Positions 24,820 through 32,812 of a stretch of DNA of 64,000 nt are shown here, one piece after another. The DNA lies in assembly GCF_022012435.1 (NCBI RefSeq), contig NZ_JAKLUA010000004.1, positions 124,001-188,000 on the forward strand. Reading direction: 5' to 3'. The notes beneath the pieces are model-generated. The model saw nothing but the letters and a program-made list of their open reading frames with translations, had not been told where the DNA came from and ran no database searches. The stretch's first letter is position 1, and every line of letters starts with the position of its first letter. The DNA is from Bradyrhizobium zhengyangense (GTDB taxonomy: Bacteria; Pseudomonadota; Alphaproteobacteria; Rhizobiales; Xanthobacteraceae). The position numbers were made by a program, and so were the translations under genes.

Positions 24820-25521
24820 CTATCTGACCTCGCCATAGGCCAGATCATCGAACAGAGTCACGCTGTCCGCCTTGGTCCACAAGCCAATCATGCCAGCGTC
24901 AGCGATCGTAGTGTCCTCCACCTCGAAGATCGGCTTTCCGTCATAGGTTACCTTGAACCGACTTCCCGTGAAGTCGCAACGCAGCACGTGCCATTGCCCG
25001 GACGCCACCGGCGTACTGACGCCATAGCCGCCCTTGCGCCCGACAATATCCAGCGAGGTACGAACGCCTTTGATGGTCTTATAGAGCACCACGTTGTCCT
25101 CCAGCGCGTTGGCTCGCACGACATAGTAGTTGTCGGCATCTTTCGCGCGCCAGATGATTCCCGCTGCGCGATCCTCTGAGCCGGCGATGGCCTTGAATTT
25201 GACCTCCACGAAGCCGTCACGGAAACTGGAATCATTCTTGATGGCTACCGGGAAGGTCGCCCGCCCGGATTGCTTGAGCACGTTCGGCTTGCTCGGCGCC
25301 GTGGCGTCGGCCTCAACCGTCCATTTCGGTTGCCCCCGGCCGGTCTTTGTCAAAGTCCATCCTTCCAGCGGCATTCCGACAGGAGTGCTGTCAAAGTTCA
25401 GGGTGTTGGCCACGGCGTTACCTCCCAGCAAGAAAACCAGCATGGCCGTCAAGGCAAACTTCGCCCGCGCAAAGAATCTGCGCGGAGGGACATATGGGCA
25501 GATCATCGATTTGCGCATCAT
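24820..25521 (-). CDS. Secreted DUF1080/LamG-like jelly-roll protein
   Basis: 233 residues. Signal near residues 18-38 (AKFALTAMLVFLLGGNAVAN). The mature part is a concanavalin-like jelly roll: GWTLTKTGRGQPKWTVEADA, FVEVKFKAIAGSEDRAAGII, WRAKDADNYYVVRANALEDN, YDGKPIFEVEDTTIADAGMI-GLW. It resembles bacterial DUF1080/glycoside hydrolase 16-like proteins. It lies on the same strand 206 bases upstream of the GMC-DUF1080 fusion, and the two may act on the same glycoside. Catalytic residues cannot be assigned with confidence. Confidence 0.8.
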   Translation of the reverse strand: MMRKSMICPYVPPRRFFARAKFALTAMLVFLLGGNAVANTLNFDSTPVGMPLEGWTLTKTGRGQPKWTVEADATAPSKPNVLKQSGRATFPVAIKNDSSFRDGFVEVKFKAIAGSEDRAAGIIWRAKDADNYYVVRANALEDNVVLYKTIKGVRTSLDIVGRKGGYGVSTPVASGQWHVLRCDFTGSRFKVTYDGKPIFEVEDTTIADAGMIGLWTKADSVTLFDDLAYGEVR

Positions 25522-25607
25522 TACATCCTGTCTTTAAGCCCATTCTTTACGAACCAAGCCCATCCCGGCGAGTTGATGCAGACCTCCAGTGAGGAAGGGA
25601 GACCATC

Positions 25608-25898
25608 ATGAGAAATTCAGCAGCGGCAGCCCTGTTGTCCTCTGTCGTACTGGCGTTCGCATTCAGTGAAGGCGCGGCACAAGCGCAGTCCACCCCTGTC
25701 CAGCAACCTCAGTCGCCCCAGCAGTCGGAACAATCCCGCGAGCAGGATCGCAGCCACGCGGAAGACGTCACGATCGGACGCGACTGGAAGGCTCAGGGCG
25801 GCGAAGCCGATCACACCGGCCAAGTCGCGCCGAACGAGGACCATCAGACGGTCGGCCGCGATTGGCGCGCTCGTCCGGACGACAAGGATCGGCAATAG
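25608..25898 (+). CDS. Small secreted protein with two GRDWxA repeats
   Basis: 96 residues. Signal up to about residue 27 (FAFSEGAAQAQ), then a Gln/Ser-rich linker and two copies of an acidic repeat: VTIGRDWKAQGGEADHTGQV and QTVGRDWRARPDDKDRQ. The duplication is clear, the function unknown; I recall similar proteins in Bradyrhizobium. GGAGAC lies 8 bases before the ATG. Confidence 0.75.
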   Translation: MRNSAAAALLSSVVLAFAFSEGAAQAQSTPVQQPQSPQQSEQSREQDRSHAEDVTIGRDWKAQGGEADHTGQVAPNEDHQTVGRDWRARPDDKDRQ

Positions 25899-26003
25899 GC
25901 GACCTGGCCAGACTTGCGATGTCGAGCGTGCGGCCGAAGAAACGATCGCCGCACGTCGCTCCACCGCCTGACCATTCTCAAGCGCCACACGCATGGTCAC
26001 TCC

Positions 26004-27188
26004 TCACTTAAGCCCGGTGAGCACCCAATCCGGCTGAAGGATCGGATAGGCGATCAGCCCGACCACGGCCGTGACCGCAATCATCATGGGATTGCTGACC
26101 TTCCAGCGGAACAGCACGGCCAGCGACACGATCCCGATGAGCGCGGTCAACCAGTCGCCGATCGCGATCTTGCCGAGCAGGAAGCTCGCACCCAGAATGG
26201 TCCCTATTGCTGCCGCATAGGCGCCCTTCACAAACCCCTGCACGTTCGGATTCTTGCGATGGCGCGCCAGCAATGGCGCCACGATCAGGACAAGCAGGAA
26301 AGACGGAAGGAAGATGCCGACCGTCGAGATCAGCGATCCCCAGAAGCCCGCCACCAGATAGCCGACGAAGGTCGCCGTGATCACGACCGGCCCAGGGCTC
26401 ATCATGCCGATCGCGACGGCCACCAGGAATTCGCGCTCGTTGAGCCAGCCATATTGCTGCACCAGCCCCTGCTCGAGGAAGGGAACGATGACCAGGCCAC
26501 TGCCGAAGGTGAGCGAACCCGCCTTGAGGAAGAACAGCAGCAGCTTGCCCAACGTGGAGCCGGTCGCGGCTGGCACGGCCGCGGGTGCCGCTGCGGGGAT
26601 CAGTGCAAGCTGCATTGCGACGGCCGGACGCCTGATGTGGCCGTAGTAGACGATACCCACGATGCCGGCCCCTATGAACAGCAGGGCGACCTCCGCCTTC
26701 AGAATGACTGTGACGGCCAGACAGACCGCGGCGATTACCCACTGCAGCCAGTCTTCCATGCCGAGCTTCGCGAGGCGGTAGCAGGAATGCAGGATCAGGG
26801 CGATCACGGCAGGGCTGACGCCATAGAAGATACCCGTGACAGCCCTGAGATCTCCAAGGTGGACGAAGAGCGCGCCGAGGGCCGCAACGATGACGAAATT
26901 CGGCAGGATGAACGCCCAGCCCCCGGCCCACGCCCCCCAAAAGCCGCAGCGCAAATAGGCGATAAAGATGCCGACCTGAATGGCGAGCGGCCCAGGAAGC
27001 GATTGGCAAATGGCGATGGTCTCGCGCATCTGCTCCTTGGTGAGCCACTTCTTGTCGTCGACGAGCTCGCGCTCCATCTGGCCGACCAACGCCACCGGTC
27101 CACCGAAACCAAGAAAGCCCAGTCGCAGGAAATAGCGCACCATCTCACCCATCCTTCTGCGCTCGGTGCTTGTCGTTGTCGTCGTCAT
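26004..27188 (-). CDS. chrA: Chromate transporter ChrA (long form)
   Basis: 394 residues from 27188. Two homologous CHR halves, each with an FGG/FGS-containing segment: RLGFLGFGGPVALVGQMERE in the first and KAGSLTFGSGLVIVPFLEQG in the second; also SLPGPLAIQVGIFIAYLRCG and MMSPGPVVITATFVGYLVAG. About ten to twelve membrane spans. ChrA exports chromate driven by membrane potential. It is the last gene of a minus-strand series with a chrB remnant and a superoxide dismutase, the typical company for chromate resistance. Its start overlaps the end of the upstream gene. Confidence 0.93.
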   Translation of the reverse strand: MTTTTTSTERRRMGEMVRYFLRLGFLGFGGPVALVGQMERELVDDKKWLTKEQMRETIAICQSLPGPLAIQVGIFIAYLRCGFWGAWAGGWAFILPNFVIVAALGALFVHLGDLRAVTGIFYGVSPAVIALILHSCYRLAKLGMEDWLQWVIAAVCLAVTVILKAEVALLFIGAGIVGIVYYGHIRRPAVAMQLALIPAAAPAAVPAATGSTLGKLLLFFLKAGSLTFGSGLVIVPFLEQGLVQQYGWLNEREFLVAVAIGMMSPGPVVITATFVGYLVAGFWGSLISTVGIFLPSFLLVLIVAPLLARHRKNPNVQGFVKGAYAAAIGTILGASFLLGKIAIGDWLTALIGIVSLAVLFRWKVSNPMMIAVTAVVGLIAYPILQPDWVLTGLK

Positions 27189-27594
27189 CACTTCTCCCCG
27201 TCCCCGTGATATGCGGGCTGCAAAATTCCATCGAGCGAGCCGCCGAGCCCCATCGGCGTCAATTCGATCCGGTCACCGACCCTCGTCACTTGGAAGCAAC
27301 CATCGTCCATTTCTCCGAGGTAAAGACAAAGTTCGTCCTTCTCGACGATCCATTTGCCGACCTTCTTCACGCCCATCGAGAAGCTCCGAAGCGTACCGTC
27401 CGGCTCATAAACAAAACGATAGTGACCTCGTCCGTGAGTTGCTTCCCCGGAAAAGCCGGCTCGAATCTGTGTACCGGTCAGCTTCCGAGCGCCTTCGGCG
27501 GCGACAAAGCCGGCATCGAGGGTGCCAGTCCCCCGATGCCGGTAGCGAGTGCCGCGATGAGACACCTCGCAAGTTGGCCTTTCGAAGCCGGCAT
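27188..27594 (-). pseudogene. Small exported protein with a frameshift between signal peptide and mature domain
   Basis: The ATG at 27594, directly behind the preceding gene's stop, opens a good signal peptide (MPASKGQLARCLIAALATGI) but this frame stops at about 27478. A different frame over the same DNA continues with a coherent domain: EGARKLTGTQIRAGFSGEAT, HYRFVYEPDGTLRSFSMGVK, WIVEKDELCLYLGEMDDGCF, ending at chrA. The change of frame falls near 27495-27515. A single-base indel would rejoin them into about 134 residues. As it stands, only a signal-less version from a GTG near 27565 could be made. Confidence 0.65.
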
Positions 27595-27596
27595 CC

Positions 27597-27773
27597 TCAC
27601 TTCTTGCAGGCCTTCAGACACATCTGGTACTCGGTCTTGCAGGCCGGGCCGGCGTAGTTCTTCATACAAGCCGCGCGCTGTTCGGCGCAGACCTTGCAGG
27701 ATTGCGCGCGAGCCGCCTCTGAGGCAGCAAGCAGACCGGCCAGCGCGAAAACGGCGACAGCAAAGTTTCTCAT
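27597..27773 (-). CDS. Small cysteine-rich periplasmic protein
   Basis: 58 residues from the ATG at 27773. Signal MRNFAVAVFALAGLLAASEA, then a 35-residue mature part with six cysteines: CKVCAEQRAACMKNYAGPAC then MCLKACKK. The paired Cys spacing suggests disulphides or metal binding. It lies in the chrA/superoxide dismutase series, 20 bases after the dismutase stop. Function unknown. Confidence 0.75.
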   Translation of the reverse strand: MRNFAVAVFALAGLLAASEAARAQSCKVCAEQRAACMKNYAGPACKTEYQMCLKACKK

Positions 27774-27793
27774 CTCGCTCACCTCGACTCTCC

Positions 27794-28390
27794 TCAGCCT
27801 TCCCTAGCGTATTGATCATAGAGCGCGGCAGCGTTGTCCCAGCGAATAGCCTCCATGTAGATGTCGACGTAGCGGGCAGCCGCCGCACCGAAGTCCATGT
27901 GATAGGCATGCTCGTACATGTCGAGAACCAGCACGGGACGGCCGCCGGCGAGCGTCGTCGTATGATCGGCCGCCCACTGGTTGACGAGCCGCTTGTTCCG
28001 GGGGGAATAGGAAAGGATGACCCAACCCGAACCACCACCCTCCGCCTTGCCCATCGCCGCGAACTCCGTGCGCCATCGCTCGATACTGCCGAAGTCGCGT
28101 GCAATCGCATCGGCGAGAGCGCCGCCCGGCTTGCTCGCGCCACCGAGACCGTCAAAGTAGATCTCATGCAAGATCATCGAATTGGCCGCGATCAGCTCTT
28201 CGCGTTTCAGGCCGTTGATGACGAAGTTCGGCGCCTTGGCGAAGTCCAACTCGGCGAGTTGGGCGCCGATCGCGTTTAGCCGCTTCACCGCGCCGCCGTA
28301 GTTGTTCTCATAGTGGCTGACGAGCACCTTTTCAGAGATGCCGCCGATCGATTTCGGATCGAACGGCAGCGGCTTAATTTCGTAGGGCAT
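27794..28390 (-). CDS. Fe/Mn-type superoxide dismutase (divergent)
   Basis: 198 residues from the ATG at 28390 (AAGGAG upstream). The four metal ligands are in place: the first His in VLVSHYENNYGGA, the second in NSMILHEIYFDG, and Asp and His in LDMYEHAYHMD. The usual gateway residues after the first ligand (HHxxY) are not conserved (NNYGGA), and the DVWEH Trp is replaced (DMYEH). No signal peptide, so cytosolic. Chromate reduction makes reactive oxygen, and a dismutase of this divergent type in a chr cluster fits that need. Activity should not be assumed from family alone. Confidence 0.88.
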   Translation of the reverse strand: MPYEIKPLPFDPKSIGGISEKVLVSHYENNYGGAVKRLNAIGAQLAELDFAKAPNFVINGLKREELIAANSMILHEIYFDGLGGASKPGGALADAIARDFGSIERWRTEFAAMGKAEGGGSGWVILSYSPRNKRLVNQWAADHTTTLAGGRPVLVLDMYEHAYHMDFGAAAARYVDIYMEAIRWDNAAALYDQYAREG

Positions 28391-28420
28391 TATAGGCAAC
28401 TCCTTCGCTCAATCTGTGGC

Positions 28421-29332
28421 TCAACTCTTCGTACTAGCGGTCTTGTCGAGCGCGGCGCGCAGGCCCTCGGCGAGCTTCAAGGCGTCGTCGTTCGCCCAGA
28501 AGTGCATGAAGAACAGCCGCGGCTGCTCATCCAGCATGTGGCTGTGCAGCGCGGTCACCTCGATGCCGTGGGTCCGCAGCGCCAGGATGACCGGATTGAC
28601 CTCCTCGCCGGTCAACACGAAGTCGCCCGTGATGGCGGCCTTCCCGCCGCCCGTCGGCTGGAAGTTGATGCCAATCGCGACACCCATCGGGCCGACGGGG
28701 GTCAACGGCATGCCGTCCTGCGTGATCGGGTCTCGCCGCTTGACGTTGAACTGATAGACGCCGCCGTTGGCCTGACCCTTTACGCCGATGATCTGGTCGA
28801 GCTTCGCGGTGTCGAGATCGACGGCGGGCGGCGGGCTCGCCGGCGCAGCGACCGTCAGCGGCGTTTTGCTCTCGGCCAGCGCGTCGTGGATGGCCGAGGC
28901 CAGCTTGACGGGGTCGCCATGGCCGGCGACGTGCATGTAGAAGGTTGCAGGGCTCGCCCGCAGCAGATGATTGTGCACGGCCGTGATCTCGAGACCGCTG
29001 GCAATCATCTTCGCCATTACGGGGTTGATCTCGGTCTCAAGCAACACAAGGTCGCCCATGACCATCGCGCCGCCGTGGCCTGGTTTGAACGCGACCCAGC
29101 CGCCGAGCGCCAGCGCCGGTTTTATCGACACGCCATCCAGCGTCACGGAAAGATCGGTACGAGGGAAGCCATAGCGGTGGACATCGTCCGAGACGGCGGG
29201 TTTGCGCCCCAGCGTCTCGTCGACCTTCTGCCAGTCGACGCTCTGCGCACGTGCCGCCGAAACAAAGGAGCCGGGACCAGATGCGAGGATGCATGCGCCG
29301 AGCGCGATCAAAGCGTGAATTGTTCGTTTCAT
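28421..29332 (-). CDS. Exported DUF1259 (LppY/LpqO-like) protein with two repeats
   Basis: 303 residues from the ATG at 29332 with GAGGAG 8 bases upstream. Signal ending near residue 30 (GSFVSAARAQ). Two DUF1259 units: MIASGLEITAVHNHLLRASP with FYMHVAGHGDPVKLASAIHD, and LRTHGIEVTALHSHMLDEQP with LFFMHFWANDDALKLAEGLR. DUF1259 proteins often lie next to chrB and chrA and I recall them in chromate clusters; the biochemical role is unknown. The His-rich turns (HNH, HSH, MH) could bind metal. Confidence 0.88.
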   Translation of the reverse strand: MKRTIHALIALGACILASGPGSFVSAARAQSVDWQKVDETLGRKPAVSDDVHRYGFPRTDLSVTLDGVSIKPALALGGWVAFKPGHGGAMVMGDLVLLETEINPVMAKMIASGLEITAVHNHLLRASPATFYMHVAGHGDPVKLASAIHDALAESKTPLTVAAPASPPPAVDLDTAKLDQIIGVKGQANGGVYQFNVKRRDPITQDGMPLTPVGPMGVAIGINFQPTGGGKAAITGDFVLTGEEVNPVILALRTHGIEVTALHSHMLDEQPRLFFMHFWANDDALKLAEGLRAALDKTASTKS

Positions 29333-29349
29333 CGTACTGCTCCTCGAAC

Positions 29350-29583
29350 TCAGTTTCGCTCTTTGATCTGGCCGCGGCTGTCGACGACAAGCGTTACCGG
29401 CTTGCCGTCTTTCACCGCCTTGGCGGTGGTGCCTTCGGCCGTCGATTTGACGTCTTTCACCTGCGAGTAGCCGGCCGCCTGGATCTTGGCGATCAGCTCC
29501 TCTTGGGTCAGGGCATGAGCGGGCGAGAGGGCCGCCGCAAGCGCCACGAAAAGCACTGCCCGATAGATCATCGATGTTCGCAT
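29350..29583 (-). CDS. Small exported PepSY-like protein
   Basis: 77 residues. Signal MIYRAVLFVALAAALSPAHA, then a PepSY-like mini-domain: LTQEELIAKIQAAGYSQVKD, AKAVKDGKPVTLVVDSRGQI. Stand-alone PepSY units are thought to bind or inhibit partners in the periplasm. It is 17 bases upstream of the DUF1259 gene and belongs to the same series. Confidence 0.8.
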   Translation of the reverse strand: MRTSMIYRAVLFVALAAALSPAHALTQEELIAKIQAAGYSQVKDVKSTAEGTTAKAVKDGKPVTLVVDSRGQIKERN

Positions 29584-29654
29584 AACTGATCTCCTGGTTT
29601 GTCCCTGCCCCAGAAGTCATCAGGCCTTCGGCCTTACCTGCCCTTGTTGGTCGG

Positions 29655-29985
29655 CTAGTTTTGCAATTGCTTGGTCGCGTCGCGGCACCATCGGTGGAAC
29701 GCGTCGTCGAACTGGAGATCCGCGTTCAACTTGCAACAGAGCTTGGCCGCGGTGCTTTCGCTGAGCTTCTTGCTCTTTTTGACAGACCACGACGGCGGAT
29801 TGGCCCGTCACGCGAGAGGCCCACTCCTGGACGTCGAGATGCGAGCGCCGCCCGGCGTCCGGAATCAGGCGCGGGTCGGCTGAAAAATCCTGGTCGATGG
29901 GCACATCGACGAGCGTCCGCGCGGCCGACGGACCTACCAATCGGGACACCTTATCGGGTGAAATGGAGGAGTACGATGCTGACAT
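29655..29985 (-). pseudogene. chrB': chrB remnant: N-terminal rhodanese domain, frameshifted and truncated
   Basis: From the ATG at 29985 (MSASYSSISPDKVSRLVGPS) the protein follows the N-terminal sulfurtransferase part of long ChrB-type chromate resistance proteins: ARTLVDVPIDQDFSADPRLI, then SAVVVCQKE, where CQKGxKLSxGxAAxLR is expected. In an A5 run near 29778-29783 the frame changes; dropping one A gives CQKSKKLSESTAAKLCC and a stop at 29655. The rest of ChrB, including its C-terminal domain of about 150 residues, is gone. It heads the chrA series and shows that the locus has lost its regulator/reductase component. Confidence 0.7.
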
Positions 29986-30315
29986 GCTGCGCCCTTGGTG
30001 ATCAGGACGCGATTCTTGGGCATGACGCCTCGCGGGGAGATCGCAAATCCCCGTCACGCAAATAGAACCCCTGATCCTCGAGCTGTCAACCCGCGTCCGC
30101 TCGGTGCTCCCCGAAACCATCGATGGACCGTCACGAAGATTTCATCGTCCGATTGGAACGGATCCGATATCGCCTCTGAGGCAACCTCCCCATCGGAAAA
30201 CCGCAGCTTGAAGTATCCACGCGGTCTCACGTAGACTGTCGGTCCGGGACCAAGCAGACTCCCGGCGAGACTTCGGTCCAAGTTCTGCGCAGCACGCAAC
30301 ACGTGGAGCTTGCGC
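29986..30315. other. 330-base divergent intergenic region
   Basis: Between the chrB remnant (minus) and the Cj0069-family gene (plus). A minus-strand frame from 30317 to 30054 has some protein-like segments (GYFKLRFSDGEVASEAISDP) but its start codon overlaps that of the plus-strand gene and it has no clear ribosome site, so I do not call it. Confidence 0.4.
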
Positions 30316-31350
30316 ATGGATATCGAAAGACACCCCTCTCCTCGTCGTACCGTCGCCATCCTCTCGCGAGGAGATGCCGCCGCGCGCCGAGATGCCACCT
30401 CGAAGAACGGCCGCTTCGTGGACGTCTTCGACGCCCTCGCAACCGTTGGCGTCGAAGGGCGTCCTGCGATCTACGACGAAAGCTTCGCCGATGCAGTCCG
30501 CGAGCAACTGCTCGCGGTGGACGGCGTGCTGGTCTGGGTCAACCCGATTCAAGACGGCCGGAACCGCGCCGGCCTCGACGCCCTGTTGCGCGACGTCGCC
30601 GCGCAGGGCGTGTGGGTGAGCGCTCATCCGGACGTCATCCTCAAGATGGGCACCAAGGAGGTCCTCTATCGCACTCGCTCGATGGGCTGGGGATCGGACA
30701 CGGCGCTCTATCAGACCGCCGCCGCGATGCGCGCCGAGCTGCCTGCACGGCTCGCCGCCGGTCCGCGCGTGATCAAACGCAACCGGGGCAACGGCGGCCA
30801 AGGCGTCTGGAAGGTCGAGAAGCTGCCGGCCTCCTCCATGATCAAGGTCCTGGACGCCACCAAGGACACGCCCGAGGACCTCACGCTCGATGATTTCCTT
30901 CGTCGCTGCGCGGAGTATTTCGAAAGCGGCAGCGTGATCGACCAGGCGTTCCAGCCTCGCCTGAGCGAGGGTGTGGTGCGCTGCTACATGGCTGGTGACC
31001 GCTGCGCCGGCTTCGGCCATCACAAGGTTAAAGCCCTTGTCGACTCGCCTGCCGCGCGTTCAGAGGCCGGACCGCGGCTCTACTGCTCGAACGCGGACCC
31101 GCGCTTTCAGCGGCTGCGGCGGCTGATGGAAGACGAGTGGACGCCGCAGCTAATTTCGCTGCTGGAGATCGCAGGCGGTGACCTGCCCGCGATCTGGGAC
31201 GCCGACTTCATGCTCGGGCCGGTCCAGGCCGATGGGACGGACAGCTACGTGCTTGGCGAGATCAATGTCAGCTCGGTGCATCCCTATCCGAGCGAGGCCC
31301 CGATGGAGATCGCCCGGCGGGTTGCCGACCGGCTGCAGCTCAAGCTCTGA
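30316..31350 (+). CDS. Cj0069-family protein (ATP-grasp-like)
   Basis: 344 residues from the ATG at 30316. Segments such as ALATVGVEGRPAIYDESFAD, VWVNPIQDGRNRAGLDALLR, PRVIKRNRGNGGQGVWKVEK (a nucleotide-binding-like lysine/glycine loop) and YVLGEINVSSVHPYPSEAPM (acidic/Asn metal-binding end, as in ATP-grasp ligases) match the Cj0069 family as I recall it. Substrate unknown. It is followed by a two-gene ABC transporter with 3- and -4-base junctions, so the three form an operon. Confidence 0.75.
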   Translation: MDIERHPSPRRTVAILSRGDAAARRDATSKNGRFVDVFDALATVGVEGRPAIYDESFADAVREQLLAVDGVLVWVNPIQDGRNRAGLDALLRDVAAQGVWVSAHPDVILKMGTKEVLYRTRSMGWGSDTALYQTAAAMRAELPARLAAGPRVIKRNRGNGGQGVWKVEKLPASSMIKVLDATKDTPEDLTLDDFLRRCAEYFESGSVIDQAFQPRLSEGVVRCYMAGDRCAGFGHHKVKALVDSPAARSEAGPRLYCSNADPRFQRLRRLMEDEWTPQLISLLEIAGGDLPAIWDADFMLGPVQADGTDSYVLGEINVSSVHPYPSEAPMEIARRVADRLQLKL

Positions 31351-31353
31351 CGC

Positions 31354-31950
31354 ATGTTGACGGTCAGAGGGCTCAAGCGCCTGCACCTCTCCGTATCATT
31401 TGACCTGCCGGACGGCGAATGCGTCGCCCTGCAGGGGCCGTCCGGAGTCGGGAAGACCTTGCTGCTCCGCTCCATCGCGGATCTCGATCCCAACGAAGGA
31501 ACGGTCAAGCTGGACGGCATGCTCAGAGAGGCGATGCCCGCCCCGGCATGGCGAAGGCGGGTGACCTACCTCGCCGCCGAGCCGGGCTGGTGGTCCGACA
31601 CCGTGCAGGATCACTTCGCCGCCTGGGAGGATGCCCTTCCGCTGGTCGCGCGACTGGGCTTGCCGGACGACTGCGGAGCGTGGTCGATCCAAAGACTTTC
31701 GACCGGCGAGAGATTGCGGTTGGGACTTGCGCGGGCGCTCATGCTGCGATCACGGGTGCTTCTGCTGGACGAGCCGACCTCGGCCCTCGACCCGGCAGCC
31801 GCTGCGGCCGTGGAAGGTGTGATTGCCGAACGCATCTCGGATGGAACGAGTGTCCTCTGGACGACTCACGACGGCGCCCAAGCCCGCCGGGTCGGGGCCA
31901 GGATTTTTGTGATGAGAGCCGACGGCGGGATCGAGGAAAACCGGCCGTGA
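31354..31950 (+). CDS. fetA-like: ABC transporter ATP-binding protein, FetA/YbbL-like
   Basis: 198 residues, short for an ATPase but normal for YbbL/FetA. Walker A GPSGVGKT, signature LSTGERLRLGLARAL, Walker B VLLLDEPTSALD, switch His in WTTHDG. The downstream permease is of the UPF0014 (FetB) family, whose E. coli member is linked to iron export and peroxide resistance. It starts 3 bases after the Cj0069-family gene and overlaps the permease gene by 4. Confidence 0.88.
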   Translation: MLTVRGLKRLHLSVSFDLPDGECVALQGPSGVGKTLLLRSIADLDPNEGTVKLDGMLREAMPAPAWRRRVTYLAAEPGWWSDTVQDHFAAWEDALPLVARLGLPDDCGAWSIQRLSTGERLRLGLARALMLRSRVLLLDEPTSALDPAAAAAVEGVIAERISDGTSVLWTTHDGAQARRVGARIFVMRADGGIEENRP

Positions 31951-32753
31951 CCTACATCCAGCTTTCGTACGGCGACCTGCTCCTACCCGCGCTCCTTGTC
32001 GTCATGGACGGCGTCTTCTCGCTTGTTCTCCGCCTCAAGCTTGAGAAGCAATTGGCTGTTGCGACCGTGCGCATGGTGGTCCAGCTCGTCCTCGTCGGAT
32101 ACGTGCTGACGTTCCTGTTTGCTGCGGTGTCCCCGCTCTGGACCGCTCTCGCCGCCCTGATCATGGTCCTGTTCGCCTCGTGGGAGATCGTCGCGCGGCA
32201 GAAGCGGCGCCTTCAGGGCGTTTGGAAGTACGGCCTGGGCGCGGGATGCACGCTGCTCGCCGCGGGGACGGTCACGATGTTCGCACTCCTGACCGAGCTA
32301 CGACCCGATCCCTGGTATCATCCGCGCTATGCGCTGCCATTGCTGGGCATGATGCTGGGCAACACCATGACCGGAACAAGCCTGGGCCTGGACGTGCTGA
32401 CGAACAGCCTGGTGCGCGAACGAGCCGGCGTGGAAGCTTGTCTTGCGCTGGGTGGCACCCGACACCAAGCCCTGCTGCCGGTCATACGGGACGCCTTGAG
32501 AAGCGGCTTCATGCCGATCATGAACAGTATGGCGGCGATCGGCCTCGTTTCCTTGCCAGGGATGATGACCGGCCAGATCCTTGCCGGCGTCGAGCCTGTG
32601 GATGCGGTCAAATATCAATTGCTGATTATGTTCCTGATCGCCGGTGGGACTGGACTCGGAACGTTGGCTGCTGTCCTGGGCGGCGCACGCCTGCTCACTG
32701 ACCATAGACATCGGTTGCGTCTGGATCGCCTCGCCGCGGAAAAGTCCGCTTGA
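31947..32753 (+). CDS. fetB-like: FetB/YbbM-like (UPF0014) ABC permease
   Basis: 268 residues from a GTG at 31947 that overlaps the ATPase stop (GTGA). Seven membrane spans; family marks are VATVRMVVQLVLVGYVLTFL, LPLLGMMLGNTMTGTSLGLD, and LALGGTRHQALLP...RDALRSGFMPIMNSMAAIGL with VSLPGMMTGQILAGVEPVDA-VKYQ. Together with the ATPase it forms a probable metal (iron) exporter. Coupling to a Cj0069-family protein is seen here but unexplained. Confidence 0.9.
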   Translation: MTYIQLSYGDLLLPALLVVMDGVFSLVLRLKLEKQLAVATVRMVVQLVLVGYVLTFLFAAVSPLWTALAALIMVLFASWEIVARQKRRLQGVWKYGLGAGCTLLAAGTVTMFALLTELRPDPWYHPRYALPLLGMMLGNTMTGTSLGLDVLTNSLVRERAGVEACLALGGTRHQALLPVIRDALRSGFMPIMNSMAAIGLVSLPGMMTGQILAGVEPVDAVKYQLLIMFLIAGGTGLGTLAAVLGGARLLTDHRHRLRLDRLAAEKSA

Positions 32754-32812
32754 ACCCGCTGGACGTTCAACTCTTGAACGCAGGCTCGCGGCAGACGCGA
32801 TCCGCGTGAGGC

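Noticed and set aside
24591..24848. Minus-strand frame with one hydrophobic segment between the jelly-roll gene and the GMC fusion
   Set aside because: The hydrophobic stretch could be a small membrane anchor, but the first half is not protein-like and it overlaps both neighbours.
26008..27048. Long minus-strand frame inside chrA
   Set aside because: Out of frame with the obvious membrane protein; basic, His/Arg-rich product typical of shadow frames.
30054..30317. Minus-strand frame of 87 codons upstream of the Cj0069-family gene
   Set aside because: Some segments look protein-like, but its start codon overlaps the plus-strand start and there is no ribosome site.
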